64,000 nt of DNA from Acinetobacter sp. C32I (GTDB taxonomy: Bacteria > Pseudomonadota > Gammaproteobacteria > Pseudomonadales > Moraxellaceae): positions 2,356,001 to 2,420,000 of the forward strand of contig NZ_CP098480.1 of the NCBI RefSeq assembly GCF_023702715.1, given 5' to 3'. This document shows positions 10,777-19,404 of this stretch, piece after piece. Positions within the stretch are counted from its first letter, which is position 1; every line of letters starts with the position of its first letter. The notes under the pieces were generated by a model, which was not told the DNA's origin, did not search any database, and saw nothing but the letters and a program-made list of their open reading frames with translations. The translations under genes and the position numbers were made by a program.

Positions 10777-11340
10777 CTACTTTGATTTTTTCACCTTCAT
10801 CCAATCAAATGTACCATCCGGCTTAACTGTACCTTCATTTTTTTCATCTTTAATGATAACTTTGGTTCCAGGCTCACCCTTACCTGTAACAGTTGTGCCA
10901 TCTTCGCTAACGGCTACATCTGTTGGTGCTGCTGGTGCTGTCGTATCTGGGGCATTAACTGCAACTTCAGGAGATTTATTACCCGCTTGGTCTTCAAGAC
11001 CTACGGTAATTTCTTCTCCATTGGTTAACGGCTTGTCCAGTTCGACTTCAAATGTACCATCCGGCTTAACTGTACCTTCACCAATCACATTACCATTTTC
11101 ATCTTTAATGATAACTTTGGTTCCAGGCTCACCCTTACCTGTAACAGTTGTGCCATCTTCGCTAACGGCTACATCTGTTGGTGCTGCTGGTGCTGTCGTA
11201 TCTGGGGCATTAACTGTAACTTCAGGAGATTTATTACCCGCTTGGTCTTCAAGACCTACGGTAATTTCTTCTCCATTGGTTAACGGCTTGTCCAGTTCGA
11301 CTTCAAATGTACCATCCGGCTTTAACTGTACCTTCACCAA
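10777..11340 (-). CDS. Adhesin fragment: Ig-like repeats next to the SD tract
   Basis: Two full and one damaged copy of the 84-residue unit (PTDVAVSEDGTTVTGKG, KVIIKDENGNVIGEG, TNGEEITVGLEDQAGNKSPEV) are visible. The last unit lacks about 16 bases around 10838 and a further block near 10800, then shifts frame and stops at 10777. Putting back two bases at about 10765 and one near 10748 would restore a path KSPEVTVIAPDDGDSDSDSD into the SD tract, so this was once, or still is, continuous. It has no start signal of its own. Confidence 0.7.
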   Translation of the reverse strand: MVKVQLKPDGTFEVELDKPLTNGEEITVGLEDQAGNKSPEVTVNAPDTTAPAAPTDVAVSEDGTTVTGKGEPGTKVIIKDENGNVIGEGTVKPDGTFEVELDKPLTNGEEITVGLEDQAGNKSPEVAVNAPDTTAPAAPTDVAVSEDGTTVTGKGEPGTKVIIKDEKNEGTVKPDGTFDWMKVKKSK

Positions 11341-12175
11341 TCACATTACCATTTTCATCTTTAATGATAACTTTGGTTCCAGGCTCACCCTTACCTGTAA
11401 CAGTTGTGCCATCTTCGCTAACGGCTACATCTGTTGGTGCTGCTGGTGCTGTCGTATCTGGGGCATTAACTGTAACTTCAGGAGATTTATTACCCGCTTG
11501 GTCTTCAAGACCTACGGTAATTTCTTCTCCATTGGTTAACGGCTTGTCCAGTTCGACTTCAAATGTACCATCCGGCTTAACTGTACCTTCACCAATCACA
11601 TTACCATTTTCATCTTTAATGATAACTTTGGTTCCAGGCTCACCCTTACCTGTAACAGTTGTGCCATCTTTACTAACCACTACACCCGTTGGCGCCGCTG
11701 GTGGAGTCGTGTCTTTTGGCTCACTAGGAGAAGATCTATCTTTATCATCGCCATTATGCGCCCACCATAAAATGCCGGCACCAGCTAATGGTACTGATAA
11801 CCATGCCCATGGGGATGCTATACCATCGTGATAAAGTAAAGGCTCTATATCATCGATATAGCTATAAGTAATATTTTCTAATAAAGCTCCATTACTATCA
11901 GTAAATTGCACCCAAATTAATTTATGATTGTTATCTTCAAAAACTAGGCTGTTATCAGTTGAATAATTCCCTCCATTAAAGAAGTTAACTATTACAATCT
12001 GTTCACCATTTTTTAAAGTAATAATTGCGTTGTTACCATCTTGTTTGATTTCGGCAACATCATCTTTATTCACTTTGACTAAAACGACTGATGCTTCCGA
12101 AAGCGAAACAGTATCTTTTGTTGTGGTTTCTAAAGTCTCATGACTTTCCTTAGAAACAACCCTTATTTCCGACAT
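11303..12175 (-). CDS. N-terminal part of SD-repeat adhesin (BapA prefix)
   Basis: The start ATG at 12175 has AAGGGG eight bases upstream. Residues 1-110 (VSLSEASVVLVKVNKDDVAEI, ITLKNGEQIVIVNFF, NHKLIWVQFT) match the BapA prefix-like domain that begins many Acinetobacter, Salmonella and Pseudomonas type I adhesins. A hydrophobic stretch (WAWLSVPLAGAGILWWAH, about 123-140) follows, as is usual between prefix and repeats and thought to help retention at the cell surface. Two Ig-like repeats follow. At 11321-11323 this copy has TTT where every other copy has TT; that one-base insertion ends the frame as GTVKAGWYI. Without it the protein would continue into the adjoining repeat fragment. Confidence 0.9.
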   Translation of the reverse strand: MSEIRVVSKESHETLETTTKDTVSLSEASVVLVKVNKDDVAEIKQDGNNAIITLKNGEQIVIVNFFNGGNYSTDNSLVFEDNNHKLIWVQFTDSNGALLENITYSYIDDIEPLLYHDGIASPWAWLSVPLAGAGILWWAHNGDDKDRSSPSEPKDTTPPAAPTGVVVSKDGTTVTGKGEPGTKVIIKDENGNVIGEGTVKPDGTFEVELDKPLTNGEEITVGLEDQAGNKSPEVTVNAPDTTAPAAPTDVAVSEDGTTVTGKGEPGTKVIIKDENGNVIGEGTVKAGWYI

Positions 12176-12498
12176 ATTTTCTGCCCCTTATTAGGATTAT
12201 TTATTAAACAAATCCAATTTAAAGCTCTTAAATTTAAGAAAATAAAAAGAGCCCAAATTAGGGGATAAATTAGATAAAATAAAAGCCAACCTCAACACGG
12301 AAATAAATTATAAACATGAATTACATCACAAAAAATTAGTAAGCAAGTAGTGTAATTATTAACCAACATGATTGAATAAAAAATAATCATTGTTTTTCAG
12401 TAGCTTAATTAAGCTTATTATTGATAGTATTATTTAATTGTTTTTATGTTTTAAACTATAAAAAATAAAAACCACATCTTTAAAACAAAAATATTAAC
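12176..12498 (-). other. Leader and promoter region of the adhesin gene
   Basis: This AT-rich gap holds no open frame of note. It should contain the adhesin promoter. A TTGAGG/TAATTT pair 17 bases apart (minus strand, about 12257-12285) is a weak candidate. A loose inverted repeat gctctt/aagagc (about 12224-12251) sits in the presumed leader. I see no clear operator. Confidence 0.3.
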
Positions 12499-12530
12499 GG
12501 TGTGAATTATCTTTATTTACAATCCACACC
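12499..12530 (-). terminator. Probable terminator of the type I secretion operon
   Basis: Ten-base arms (12499-12508 and 12521-12530) pair with one G-T wobble around a 12-base loop, 13 bases past the stop of the HlyD-type gene. The downstream minus-strand sequence is T-rich but not a clean T-run, so termination may be partial. Confidence 0.5.
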
Positions 12531-12542
12531 TTCTAGTTTTAA

Positions 12543-13736
12543 CTACCTCTCTCGCAATGCTTCTTTTGCCTTATTAAATGGTTTAAGAAGATAATTAAGA
12601 ATTGTTTTCTCACCAGTTCTAATATCTACGGTCGCAACCATCCCTGGAGTAATAGCAAAGGCTTTTTTATCCTTGTTATAAAGCTTATCTGAGTCTGTTC
12701 GAATATATACGCGATAATAGAACTGATCTTGTTTCACTTCATCTCTTATTGTATCAGGGGATATCACGGTCACTTTCCCAGTTAAACCACCATAAATTGA
12801 ATAATCATATGCTGTAATTTTGACTAGGGCCTCTTGCCCAGGGCGGATGAAAGCAATATCTCGAGGCAAAATACGGGCTTCAATCAAAAGTTTTTCGTCA
12901 ATGGGTACAATCGTCATTAATTTGCCATTCTGCGGGATTACACCACCATGTGTTGTTACAGCAATTTCTTTCACAACACCACGCACAGGCGCTCTAAAAA
13001 CTGCTCGTTCTAAACTGTCATTGCGCCCCATAACGACTTGTTGTTGGGTTTGAATATCTGTATTTGCTTTGGATAATTCTTCTCGGGCTTTAACATAATA
13101 CTGATTCCGAGCATCATTCATTTTATTTTGCAAATCATTTGCTGAACGTCTTAAACGTAAAACTTCAACCTCACTGGCAGCGCCTTTAGCAACCAATGGT
13201 TCAGTCATCGTTAACTCTTGCTGGACCAGTTGTAAGGCTTCTTTATAACCAGCCAAAGTCTGTTCCTGATCCTCTTTACGCGATAAATATAACGCTGTTT
13301 CTTCATCTACAAGTTTTTGATCTTTGGCAACAATTTCAGGAAAATTCAAAGGAGTTCCATTAACTTCTGCACGTAAACGAGCTGCCGTTGCCTGAGCCGC
13401 AATTAACAACGATTGAGACTCACCGACGTTTGATGCGAAGCGAGTAGGATCCAACTGCGCCAAAATCTCGCCTTTTTGGACGATATCACCTTCTTGTACA
13501 TTTAACTTAGTCAAAATCCCTCCTTCTAAAGATTGGATAACCTGTTCTTTTGAAGAGGGAATGACCTTACCTGTTCCTGTAGAAACTTCCTCAAGATTAA
13601 AAATCCAAGCCCAAACTAAAAGAATTAATAAACCAATGCCCACCACCCAAATCACTAGACTTGCACGAGGTAAAGGGGGCTCAGTGTAGGAGACTTTTAT
13701 TGAGCGGTTTGATCCTTGTTGTTGGTCACTCATCAA
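12543..13736 (-). CDS. HlyD-family membrane fusion protein of T1SS (LapC-like)
   Basis: The 397-residue protein has one inner-membrane helix (about 26-46, SLVIWVVGIGLLILLVWAW), then the half-lipoyl sequence GGILTKLNVQEGDIVQKGEILAQLD, a long coiled coil (about 110-235), the second half-lipoyl (VFRAPVRGVVKEI) and a beta-barrel with GLTGKVTVISPDTI. This is the layout of HlyD/LapC adaptors that bridge the ABC transporter and the outer-membrane channel. Its start overlaps the end of the ABC gene by four bases (ATGA). It is the last gene of the secretion operon, and the adhesin start lies 367 bases further on the same strand, so the adhesin is its obvious cargo. Confidence 0.93.
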   Translation of the reverse strand: MMSDQQQGSNRSIKVSYTEPPLPRASLVIWVVGIGLLILLVWAWIFNLEEVSTGTGKVIPSSKEQVIQSLEGGILTKLNVQEGDIVQKGEILAQLDPTRFASNVGESQSLLIAAQATAARLRAEVNGTPLNFPEIVAKDQKLVDEETALYLSRKEDQEQTLAGYKEALQLVQQELTMTEPLVAKGAASEVEVLRLRRSANDLQNKMNDARNQYYVKAREELSKANTDIQTQQQVVMGRNDSLERAVFRAPVRGVVKEIAVTTHGGVIPQNGKLMTIVPIDEKLLIEARILPRDIAFIRPGQEALVKITAYDYSIYGGLTGKVTVISPDTIRDEVKQDQFYYRVYIRTDSDKLYNKDKKAFAITPGMVATVDIRTGEKTILNYLLKPFNKAKEALRER

Positions 13737-15871
13737 TTATCTCCTTGTGTAACTTTCTTCTGTGGGGCTGTGGACTGACTTAATACCTGATCCCTTGGAC
13801 CATCCATTACAATCTGACCATCACTCACAACAATGATACGATCTACCAGTTCCAATACTGCACGTCGATGTGTTGCAACGATCAAGGTTCGATATGAAAG
13901 CCATTCTTTGAGATGATTGATGAGTTGCTTTTCTGCAACATCATCAAGCGATGCAGTAGGTTCGTCTAATAAGAGAATATTAGGTTGACGGATTAACAAG
14001 CGGGCTAATAAAAATGCTTGTTTCTGGCCACCAGAAAAACCAACACCACCTTCCAGAATCAAATGATCTAAGCCTTCTTTTTTTTCTTGAACAAAAGGTA
14101 AAGCGCCTGTGACCGTCAATGCGCGTAATATGTCTTGATCTGTAGCTAAAGGAGCACCTAAAGTCAGATTTTCACGAATAGTTCCGTAGAATAGATGGGC
14201 ATTCTGATTCAATAAACCCATATCACGACGCACATCAGATGGATCTATTAAAGATAAATCTAGTTCATCAAGATGAACTGCCCCTTGAGTTGGTTCCTGC
14301 ATACCTGCTAATAATTGCAGCAAAGTTGATTTACCCGCACCATTACGACCTAATATTGCAATTCTTTCACCAGCACGAATTTTTAAATGTCGGATTGCCA
14401 GACTTGGTTTTGGGTCATCTTGTGAATACTGAAACAGAATATTTTTTAATTCATAATCTCCATTCAAAACAGTCTTGTGTACTAAATGGGCACGATCAGC
14501 CTGATCTACAGGGCGTTTCATCAATTCATCTAAGCTTTGTTTGGCCACTTTAGCTTGCTGTAGGCGCCCCAAAATGCCAGTAATCTGCGAAATTGGTGCT
14601 AGCATACGCGATGACAAAATTGAACATGCAACCAGAGCACCCGTCGTCATTTCACCATCCATGACAGCAAAACAACCTACTAAAACCACCATCGCATAAG
14701 TCAGGCCTTGAATTTTTTGTGTCCAAGCCATCAAAATGCCAACAATTTTGCGTTGTTTCATACCGATATCAGCAGAAATCTCATTCATATGATTCCATTG
14801 ATTCTGAAACCGAGACTCAGCTCTTAATAATTTGATATCTTCAAAGCCTTGTACAGCCTCAACCAAAATTGCATTCCGAATCGAAGACTCACGCATCCCC
14901 TCTTGCGCCAATTGAGCTAATTTTTTCTGTACCAAAATAGCTGGCAAAATCATCAGTGGAATAACCAGTAACATCACCCAAAATAGTTTTCCACCAATCA
15001 GCGCAAAGATAATCAAGAACAAAAAGAAGAAAGGAAAATCAGCAATTGCGCCTATTGTGGTTGATGTGACCAATTCTCGAACCCCTTCGAGTTCACGAAT
15101 TTGAGAAATAAAACTTCCCGTAGATTTTGAACGATCTTTATTCTTTATTCGTAGGGCATGACCAAAAACTCGGTCTGAGATGCGCAAATCAGCTCTTTTA
15201 CCAATAATATCGGATAAATAAATTCTTGATACACGTAATATAAATTCAAAAACTGCTGCGATTAATACGCCACCAGCCAATACCCATAGTGTAGGAATGG
15301 ATTGCGAAGGTACAACCCGATCATAAACTTGCATGGAAAACACAATTGTTGCCAATGCCAAAACGTTGGCAATTAAAGAGGCAAACATAATATCGATATA
15401 GCGTTTCCAATCACGCAACGCAATCGACCAGAACCAACTTGGCTCATAAGGTTTAATGTATTCATCAACACGCGCGTCTGGAATTGATGTTTCTGGCCGC
15501 AAAATATAGACGTTTTTGATTGTATTTTTTAATACATTCACATGGAAGGTTTGAGATAAACCTTGATCGCCACTCAGTTGAATACTGAGATTACCTTCTG
15601 TATCTGCTTTATCAATGACTCCGACATGCCCATCTTTAAATTCAACAATAACAGGTAAACGCCAAGGGTTTAAAAGCTCTGGCGAAAACGTGGATCGGCG
15701 TAAGTTGAGACCAACCTGACGCGAGATCAGCTGCAAAATATTGTCCAGCTTTTGATCCTGAGTCCAATCTAGCTGCAAGCGAATTCTTTCTTCAGATGGT
15801 TCAATCCGATAATATTTGGCAACCGTAAGAATTGCTTGTAGCCAAGGTTGATAGTTTATCTTTGTCGTCAT
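13733..15871 (-). CDS. Type I secretion ABC transporter (HlyB/LapB-like)
   Basis: The 712-residue protein has an N-terminal C39-like domain (about 5-130) that lacks the catalytic cysteine, which is usual for exporters of large adhesins that do not cleave a leader. The membrane domain (about 155-440) is followed by an ATPase with Walker A GRNGAGKST (508-516), signature FSGGQ (612-616) and Walker B ILLLDE (632-637). It belongs to the LapB/HlyB group and would pump the adhesin, C-terminus first, using ATP. It overlaps both operon neighbours by four bases, so the three subunits are coupled in translation. Confidence 0.95.
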   Translation of the reverse strand: MTTKINYQPWLQAILTVAKYYRIEPSEERIRLQLDWTQDQKLDNILQLISRQVGLNLRRSTFSPELLNPWRLPVIVEFKDGHVGVIDKADTEGNLSIQLSGDQGLSQTFHVNVLKNTIKNVYILRPETSIPDARVDEYIKPYEPSWFWSIALRDWKRYIDIMFASLIANVLALATIVFSMQVYDRVVPSQSIPTLWVLAGGVLIAAVFEFILRVSRIYLSDIIGKRADLRISDRVFGHALRIKNKDRSKSTGSFISQIRELEGVRELVTSTTIGAIADFPFFFLFLIIFALIGGKLFWVMLLVIPLMILPAILVQKKLAQLAQEGMRESSIRNAILVEAVQGFEDIKLLRAESRFQNQWNHMNEISADIGMKQRKIVGILMAWTQKIQGLTYAMVVLVGCFAVMDGEMTTGALVACSILSSRMLAPISQITGILGRLQQAKVAKQSLDELMKRPVDQADRAHLVHKTVLNGDYELKNILFQYSQDDPKPSLAIRHLKIRAGERIAILGRNGAGKSTLLQLLAGMQEPTQGAVHLDELDLSLIDPSDVRRDMGLLNQNAHLFYGTIRENLTLGAPLATDQDILRALTVTGALPFVQEKKEGLDHLILEGGVGFSGGQKQAFLLARLLIRQPNILLLDEPTASLDDVAEKQLINHLKEWLSYRTLIVATHRRAVLELVDRIIVVSDGQIVMDGPRDQVLSQSTAPQKKVTQGDN

Positions 15872-17394
15872 GGTTGAACTTCAAACCCCTGAATTGAAAT
15901 ATTATTTAAGCCATAGGCCTGTCTGGAACGACCTGTCGCAGCAATGTATTGAACAATGCTGTTATAGATGTCATATCGTGCTGTTTCGAGTTCTGTATTT
16001 GCGCTATGAATTGCCTGTTCGGCATTGAGTAAATCGACCAAGGAACGTGTGCCGAGCTTATACTGTTCCTGATAAAGTTCTCGGGTACGAACTGTGGTAG
16101 CTTGTCGATTGGCTAAGACCAGCATTTGGCGCTGCCTGTTTTCAATTTGCTCGCGACTGGCTCTAATCTGATCAAGAACTTCTCGGTAAACAGAGTTGAC
16201 TTGAGATCTTGCTGCTTCTTCTGCATAACTTGCCATTTTGACCTGAGAGGAAATTGCTCCTCCTTGATAAAACTGGCTTGTCGCTTCTAGCATGATTGAA
16301 CTATAAAACCCATCATCTTTATTATTATTCGGATTGCGACCATTCAAGGCCTGATTTAATGACCCTTTAACAGCTAAGGTTGGATAACGACTTAAACGAG
16401 TCTGGTCTTTTTGGGCTTTTGCAACCTCCACATTGGCCTGAGCAGCAATCATTTTTGGAATAATATTAAACTGTGGCTCACCATATAAATCTGACTGCTT
16501 GACTAAATCTGCGGGGATGAGCCAGACCTTATTAAAAACATCTATGCCTAAAAGCGTAGCTAAATGTTGCTGATATTGACGTAATAAAGATTGTTGAGCA
16601 ATTAAACCTGACTGAGCTGACTCTAAATAAGATTGCGCTTGAATAGGATCCGCTTGGCTACTAATTCCGGCTTTTGCCCGAAGATTTGCAATTTCTTGAA
16701 TACGTTGAATACCAGCTATCTGCTGTTCAGCAATCTTATTTAATTGAAGATAGCGTTGAATATTGATAATTGTTTGCGCCACATCTTGTGCATTTTCATC
16801 AATACTCACCAACACATTAGCTTGTTCGACTTGAACTTTAGCTTGAGCTACAGAAACCCCAGACTTTATCTTGCCAAAATCATAAAGCATCTGGGTAGCA
16901 TTTAAGCTCAATAATTGCCTGCCTCGCTCTCCAGTTGTTAAATCGCCAGTACTAACGCCCCCAGAGAGTTGAGGATAATAACCAGCTTTCGCAACGTCGA
17001 TACCAGCATTTTGTGAGGATAAACTAGCAATTGATTGAGAAATATCAGGATTTTGTTGAATCGAATAATGGATAGCATCTACTAAATTAATGGTATTTTT
17101 AGCCATTAATGTGGATGGAGCTAAGAAAGTAGTTTCACTCCCAAACCTTTGAAATTGGCTTCCACCTGACTGAAGATGACTTAACTTTTGTAAATCTACG
17201 GACCTATAGCTTTGATCAGGTACAGGCATAAAGAATTGAGAGACCTTTTTCTTAAAACCTTTTTCTGATTTGGTTGGAATTGTTTCTGCCCTTACTGTAG
17301 ATACAACTGAAGCAATACAAAAACAAAAAAAGAATTGGGTAGTTGATCTAAATATAAATAGAAGCTGATTTTTTGGAAACGATATTTTACTCAT
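15868..17394 (-). CDS. TolC-family outer-membrane protein of T1SS (LapE-like)
   Basis: The 508-residue protein starts with a signal-like segment (about 10-36, LLFIFRSTTQFFFCFCIASVVSTVRA). The mature part shows the TolC repeat: NLVDAIHYSIQQNPDISQSIASL near 105 and RTRELYQEQYKLGTRSLVDLLNAEQAIHSANTELETARYD near 440. It forms the outer-membrane exit duct of the secretion system. It is the first gene of the operon and its stop overlaps the ABC start (ATGA). The extra 70 residues or so between the signal peptide and the first TolC repeat are longer than in E. coli TolC; similar extensions occur in adhesin-dedicated channels. Confidence 0.94.
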   Translation of the reverse strand: MSKISFPKNQLLFIFRSTTQFFFCFCIASVVSTVRAETIPTKSEKGFKKKVSQFFMPVPDQSYRSVDLQKLSHLQSGGSQFQRFGSETTFLAPSTLMAKNTINLVDAIHYSIQQNPDISQSIASLSSQNAGIDVAKAGYYPQLSGGVSTGDLTTGERGRQLLSLNATQMLYDFGKIKSGVSVAQAKVQVEQANVLVSIDENAQDVAQTIINIQRYLQLNKIAEQQIAGIQRIQEIANLRAKAGISSQADPIQAQSYLESAQSGLIAQQSLLRQYQQHLATLLGIDVFNKVWLIPADLVKQSDLYGEPQFNIIPKMIAAQANVEVAKAQKDQTRLSRYPTLAVKGSLNQALNGRNPNNNKDDGFYSSIMLEATSQFYQGGAISSQVKMASYAEEAARSQVNSVYREVLDQIRASREQIENRQRQMLVLANRQATTVRTRELYQEQYKLGTRSLVDLLNAEQAIHSANTELETARYDIYNSIVQYIAATGRSRQAYGLNNISIQGFEVQP

Positions 17395-17646
17395 CAGAAG
17401 ATCTAAACTCTTGAAATACTAAAAATAAGAAAGGTGGTCAGCATATATTCATAAAAAAATTCAAAACCTTACTTTTATTGGAAAATTTTTTAGAGAATAA
17501 TTAAATATAAGAATAAAAAAACATCAGAAACAAAAAAAACGAGAAAAAACAGACTAACATATTATTTTTAATAGATTTTAAATATTTAAAATATGTTTAA
17601 TACACACAAGAGTTAAAAACCAAACATTTCTGATTAAAAGCAAAAA

Positions 17647-17919
17647 CTAACAAATACACTCACCAAACATATTATAAATAAATGCTACAGGAGCATCTCT
17701 TGGGTAAACATATTTAATATCAATACAATAAAAATCAATCCCACTCACCACAAACAAAAAATGATTAGACTTTGACAAAACACGTGCATGAATTGTCAAA
17801 TGGCCTCTAAACCGCCTGGACTGGTTATGAATATTAAAAACAACAACATCATTAAATTCTATAGTATCAATATTAAAAGGAATATATTGACCACATTTCT
17901 CACATTTCCAACTTCTCAT
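17647..17919 (-). CDS. Small unknown protein with zinc-ribbon-like start
   Basis: The 90-residue protein begins MRSWKCEKCGQYIPF, with a CxxC pair (C6, C9), and ends GECIC, so a four-cysteine metal site is possible. The middle is beta-rich (DVVVFNIHNQ, LTIHARVLS, FLFVVSGIDFYCIDIKYVYP). I do not recognise the family. There is no strong ribosome site before the ATG. It lies upstream of the type I secretion operon in very AT-rich DNA, next to another small unknown gene. Confidence 0.5.
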   Translation of the reverse strand: MRSWKCEKCGQYIPFNIDTIEFNDVVVFNIHNQSRRFRGHLTIHARVLSKSNHFLFVVSGIDFYCIDIKYVYPRDAPVAFIYNMFGECIC

Positions 17920-18018
17920 AAAATTTCACAAAAATTTTATATTTATCCATTGATTCAAAGATGTAAATATTATTAAACACATGCATAAAAACAAAAAATA
18001 AAACCCACATATTAAAAA

Positions 18019-18348
18019 TTACTCAGCTATGTCTTCAATCCTGAACAACTGTCTTTCTTCTACATTTAAATAAACACTTTCACAAAAATTTGCTTTACCA
18101 CTTTTTATGAAAAAATCTTCCATCATATCCAGATGAAAGTGACTTTCCTTATAAACTTCTTCAAACAAAATAAGCATGTCTCGTGAATAACTCTCAACAC
18201 AATTTTTCTTAAAGTCTTTTAACTCTCTATCAACCTCTTCACGTATTAATTTCATAAAATAACGCCGTGAAATTACAGTATTACTTTCACAAAAAAAACG
18301 TGTCGCTTCGTCCAAACCTTTCTGAAATATCATTTCATAAATTTTCAT
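18019..18348 (-). CDS. Small unknown helical protein
   Basis: The 109-residue protein is highly charged and probably all helical (GLDEATRFFCESN, MKLIREEVDRELKDFKKN, DMLILFEEVYKES), with no membrane segment or signal peptide. I recognise no domain. It is about 100 bases from the small CxxC protein on the same strand, so the pair may be one transcript. Size, charge and isolation resemble immunity or regulatory proteins of accessory regions, but nothing in the sequence proves this. Confidence 0.6.
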   Translation of the reverse strand: MKIYEMIFQKGLDEATRFFCESNTVISRRYFMKLIREEVDRELKDFKKNCVESYSRDMLILFEEVYKESHFHLDMMEDFFIKSGKANFCESVYLNVEERQLFRIEDIAE

Positions 18349-18905
18349 TATTTATTGATACCTAAACATTCTCTGATAATAAAAATGAATCAAACTGACT
18401 CATTTAAAAAATCAAAAAATAGCACCAATATCAATTTAACTCAAACTCCACCTTGAATTAAGAACACACACCATCTATTAAAAATAAATAACAAGCACAG
18501 AAAAACAAGAAATAAGTAACTTCTTAGTTAAAATTCAGCATCAGAAAAAAGTGCATATGTTTTAAATTAAGATTAAGCCTATCTTTAAACAGCATTGAAA
18601 TAATCTAAAAAATAATCCACCCACAACTAAAACCCTTATTATTTTTAAATAAAAATCACTTTACGAAATATTTAATAAAATCTTCACAACCCCCAGTAAA
18701 AAAATGCAATAGGGCATAAATAAAACATTAAACAATATACTTAGCTTTTCATTCACGCCTACATATCTAGCTCAGCCTTTCCCCTTCCAGCGCTTAAACC
18801 TTAAAATCTATCACGCTGCTTTTACTCTCATTACAATTTAGTTACCATTGAGACTATTTCTTACTAACTCATCCCACCTTTTCTTACTGCTATAAGAGTA
18901 AAAAT
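18349..18905. other. AT-rich gap without genes
   Basis: This 557-base stretch separates the small unknown genes from the decarboxylase-family gene. I find no open frame with a ribosome site, no strong hairpin and no repeat. The promoters for both flanking transcripts should lie here. Confidence 0.5.
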
Positions 18906-19289
18906 ATGTCACAACAAGATTATGAAAATGGATTAAAAGTTCGTACTGAAGTGATGGGCGAATCCTTTGTCAAACGCGCGCAGGACAATACCGTACCTTT
19001 TACCCAACCATTACAAGACTGGATCAATGAACATGCTTGGGGCTCAACATGGCAGCGTGAGGGTGTGTTACCGCGTAAATACCGCTCTCTTGTGACCATT
19101 GCCTTTTTGACAGCACTAAAAAGTCCAACCGAACTGAAAGGGCATATTCGTGGTGCATTGAACAATGGTGCAACAGTTGAGGAAATCCAAGAAGTGTTAT
19201 TGCATAGCTTGCCATATTGTGGCGCACCTGCAACACAGGAGGCTTTCCGAGCAGCACTAGAAGTCATCAATGAATATCAAGCGCAATAA
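18906..19289 (+). CDS. Carboxymuconolactone decarboxylase-family protein
   Basis: The 127-residue protein spans one CMD domain. Visible family features are LPRKYRSLVTIAFLTALKSP (about 56-75), ELKGHIRGALNNGAT with the conserved histidine, and EEIQEVLLHSLPYCGAPATQEAF. It is close to PcaC (4-carboxymuconolactone decarboxylase of the beta-ketoadipate pathway) in length and motifs, but no pca genes are nearby, so another substrate or an AhpD-like role is possible; the AhpD CxxC pair is missing, which argues against the latter. The gene stands alone, converging with a LysR regulator. Confidence 0.85.
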   Translation: MSQQDYENGLKVRTEVMGESFVKRAQDNTVPFTQPLQDWINEHAWGSTWQREGVLPRKYRSLVTIAFLTALKSPTELKGHIRGALNNGATVEEIQEVLLHSLPYCGAPATQEAFRAALEVINEYQAQ

Positions 19290-19311
19290 GCTGTGATTAA
19301 AATCAAGATAA

Positions 19312-19338
19312 AAAAGCCCTAATCAAATTAGGGCTTTT
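19312..19338. terminator. Bidirectional terminator
   Basis: A perfect 12-bp stem (19312-19323 with 19327-19338) and 3-base loop, A-run before and T-run after, lies 20 bases past the decarboxylase-family stop and before the stop of the convergent lysR gene. Confidence 0.9.
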
Positions 19339-19404
19339 AGCACTTTCATTCATCAAAAATGAAAGCCATTCGAAAATTTTTATTCGAAATACAATTCCGA
19401 GCGA

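Larger units (their letters stand above)
4534..12175 (-). pseudogene. BapA-prefix, Ig-like and SD-repeat type I secreted adhesin, frame broken
   Basis: Read from 12175 to 4534 the gene encodes a BapA-type N-terminus, about four Ig-like repeats, a long serine-aspartate tract, four further Ig-like repeats, a Bap-like globular region and a type I secretion C-terminus. As given, the frame is interrupted by an extra T near 11321-11323, small deletions near 10735-10860, and many indels in the SD tract (7577-10719), the one nearest the C-terminus being an extra GC near 7729. Both ends and their domains are intact, and the flanking T1SS operon is complete, so the gene may be functional in the cell and broken only in this assembly; true decay is the alternative. 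It would be exported by the adjacent ABC system and held at the cell surface. Confidence 0.75.

Noticed and set aside
18920..19270. Two open frames opposite the decarboxylase-family gene
   Set aside because: The + strand protein has clear family motifs; the antisense frames show none.
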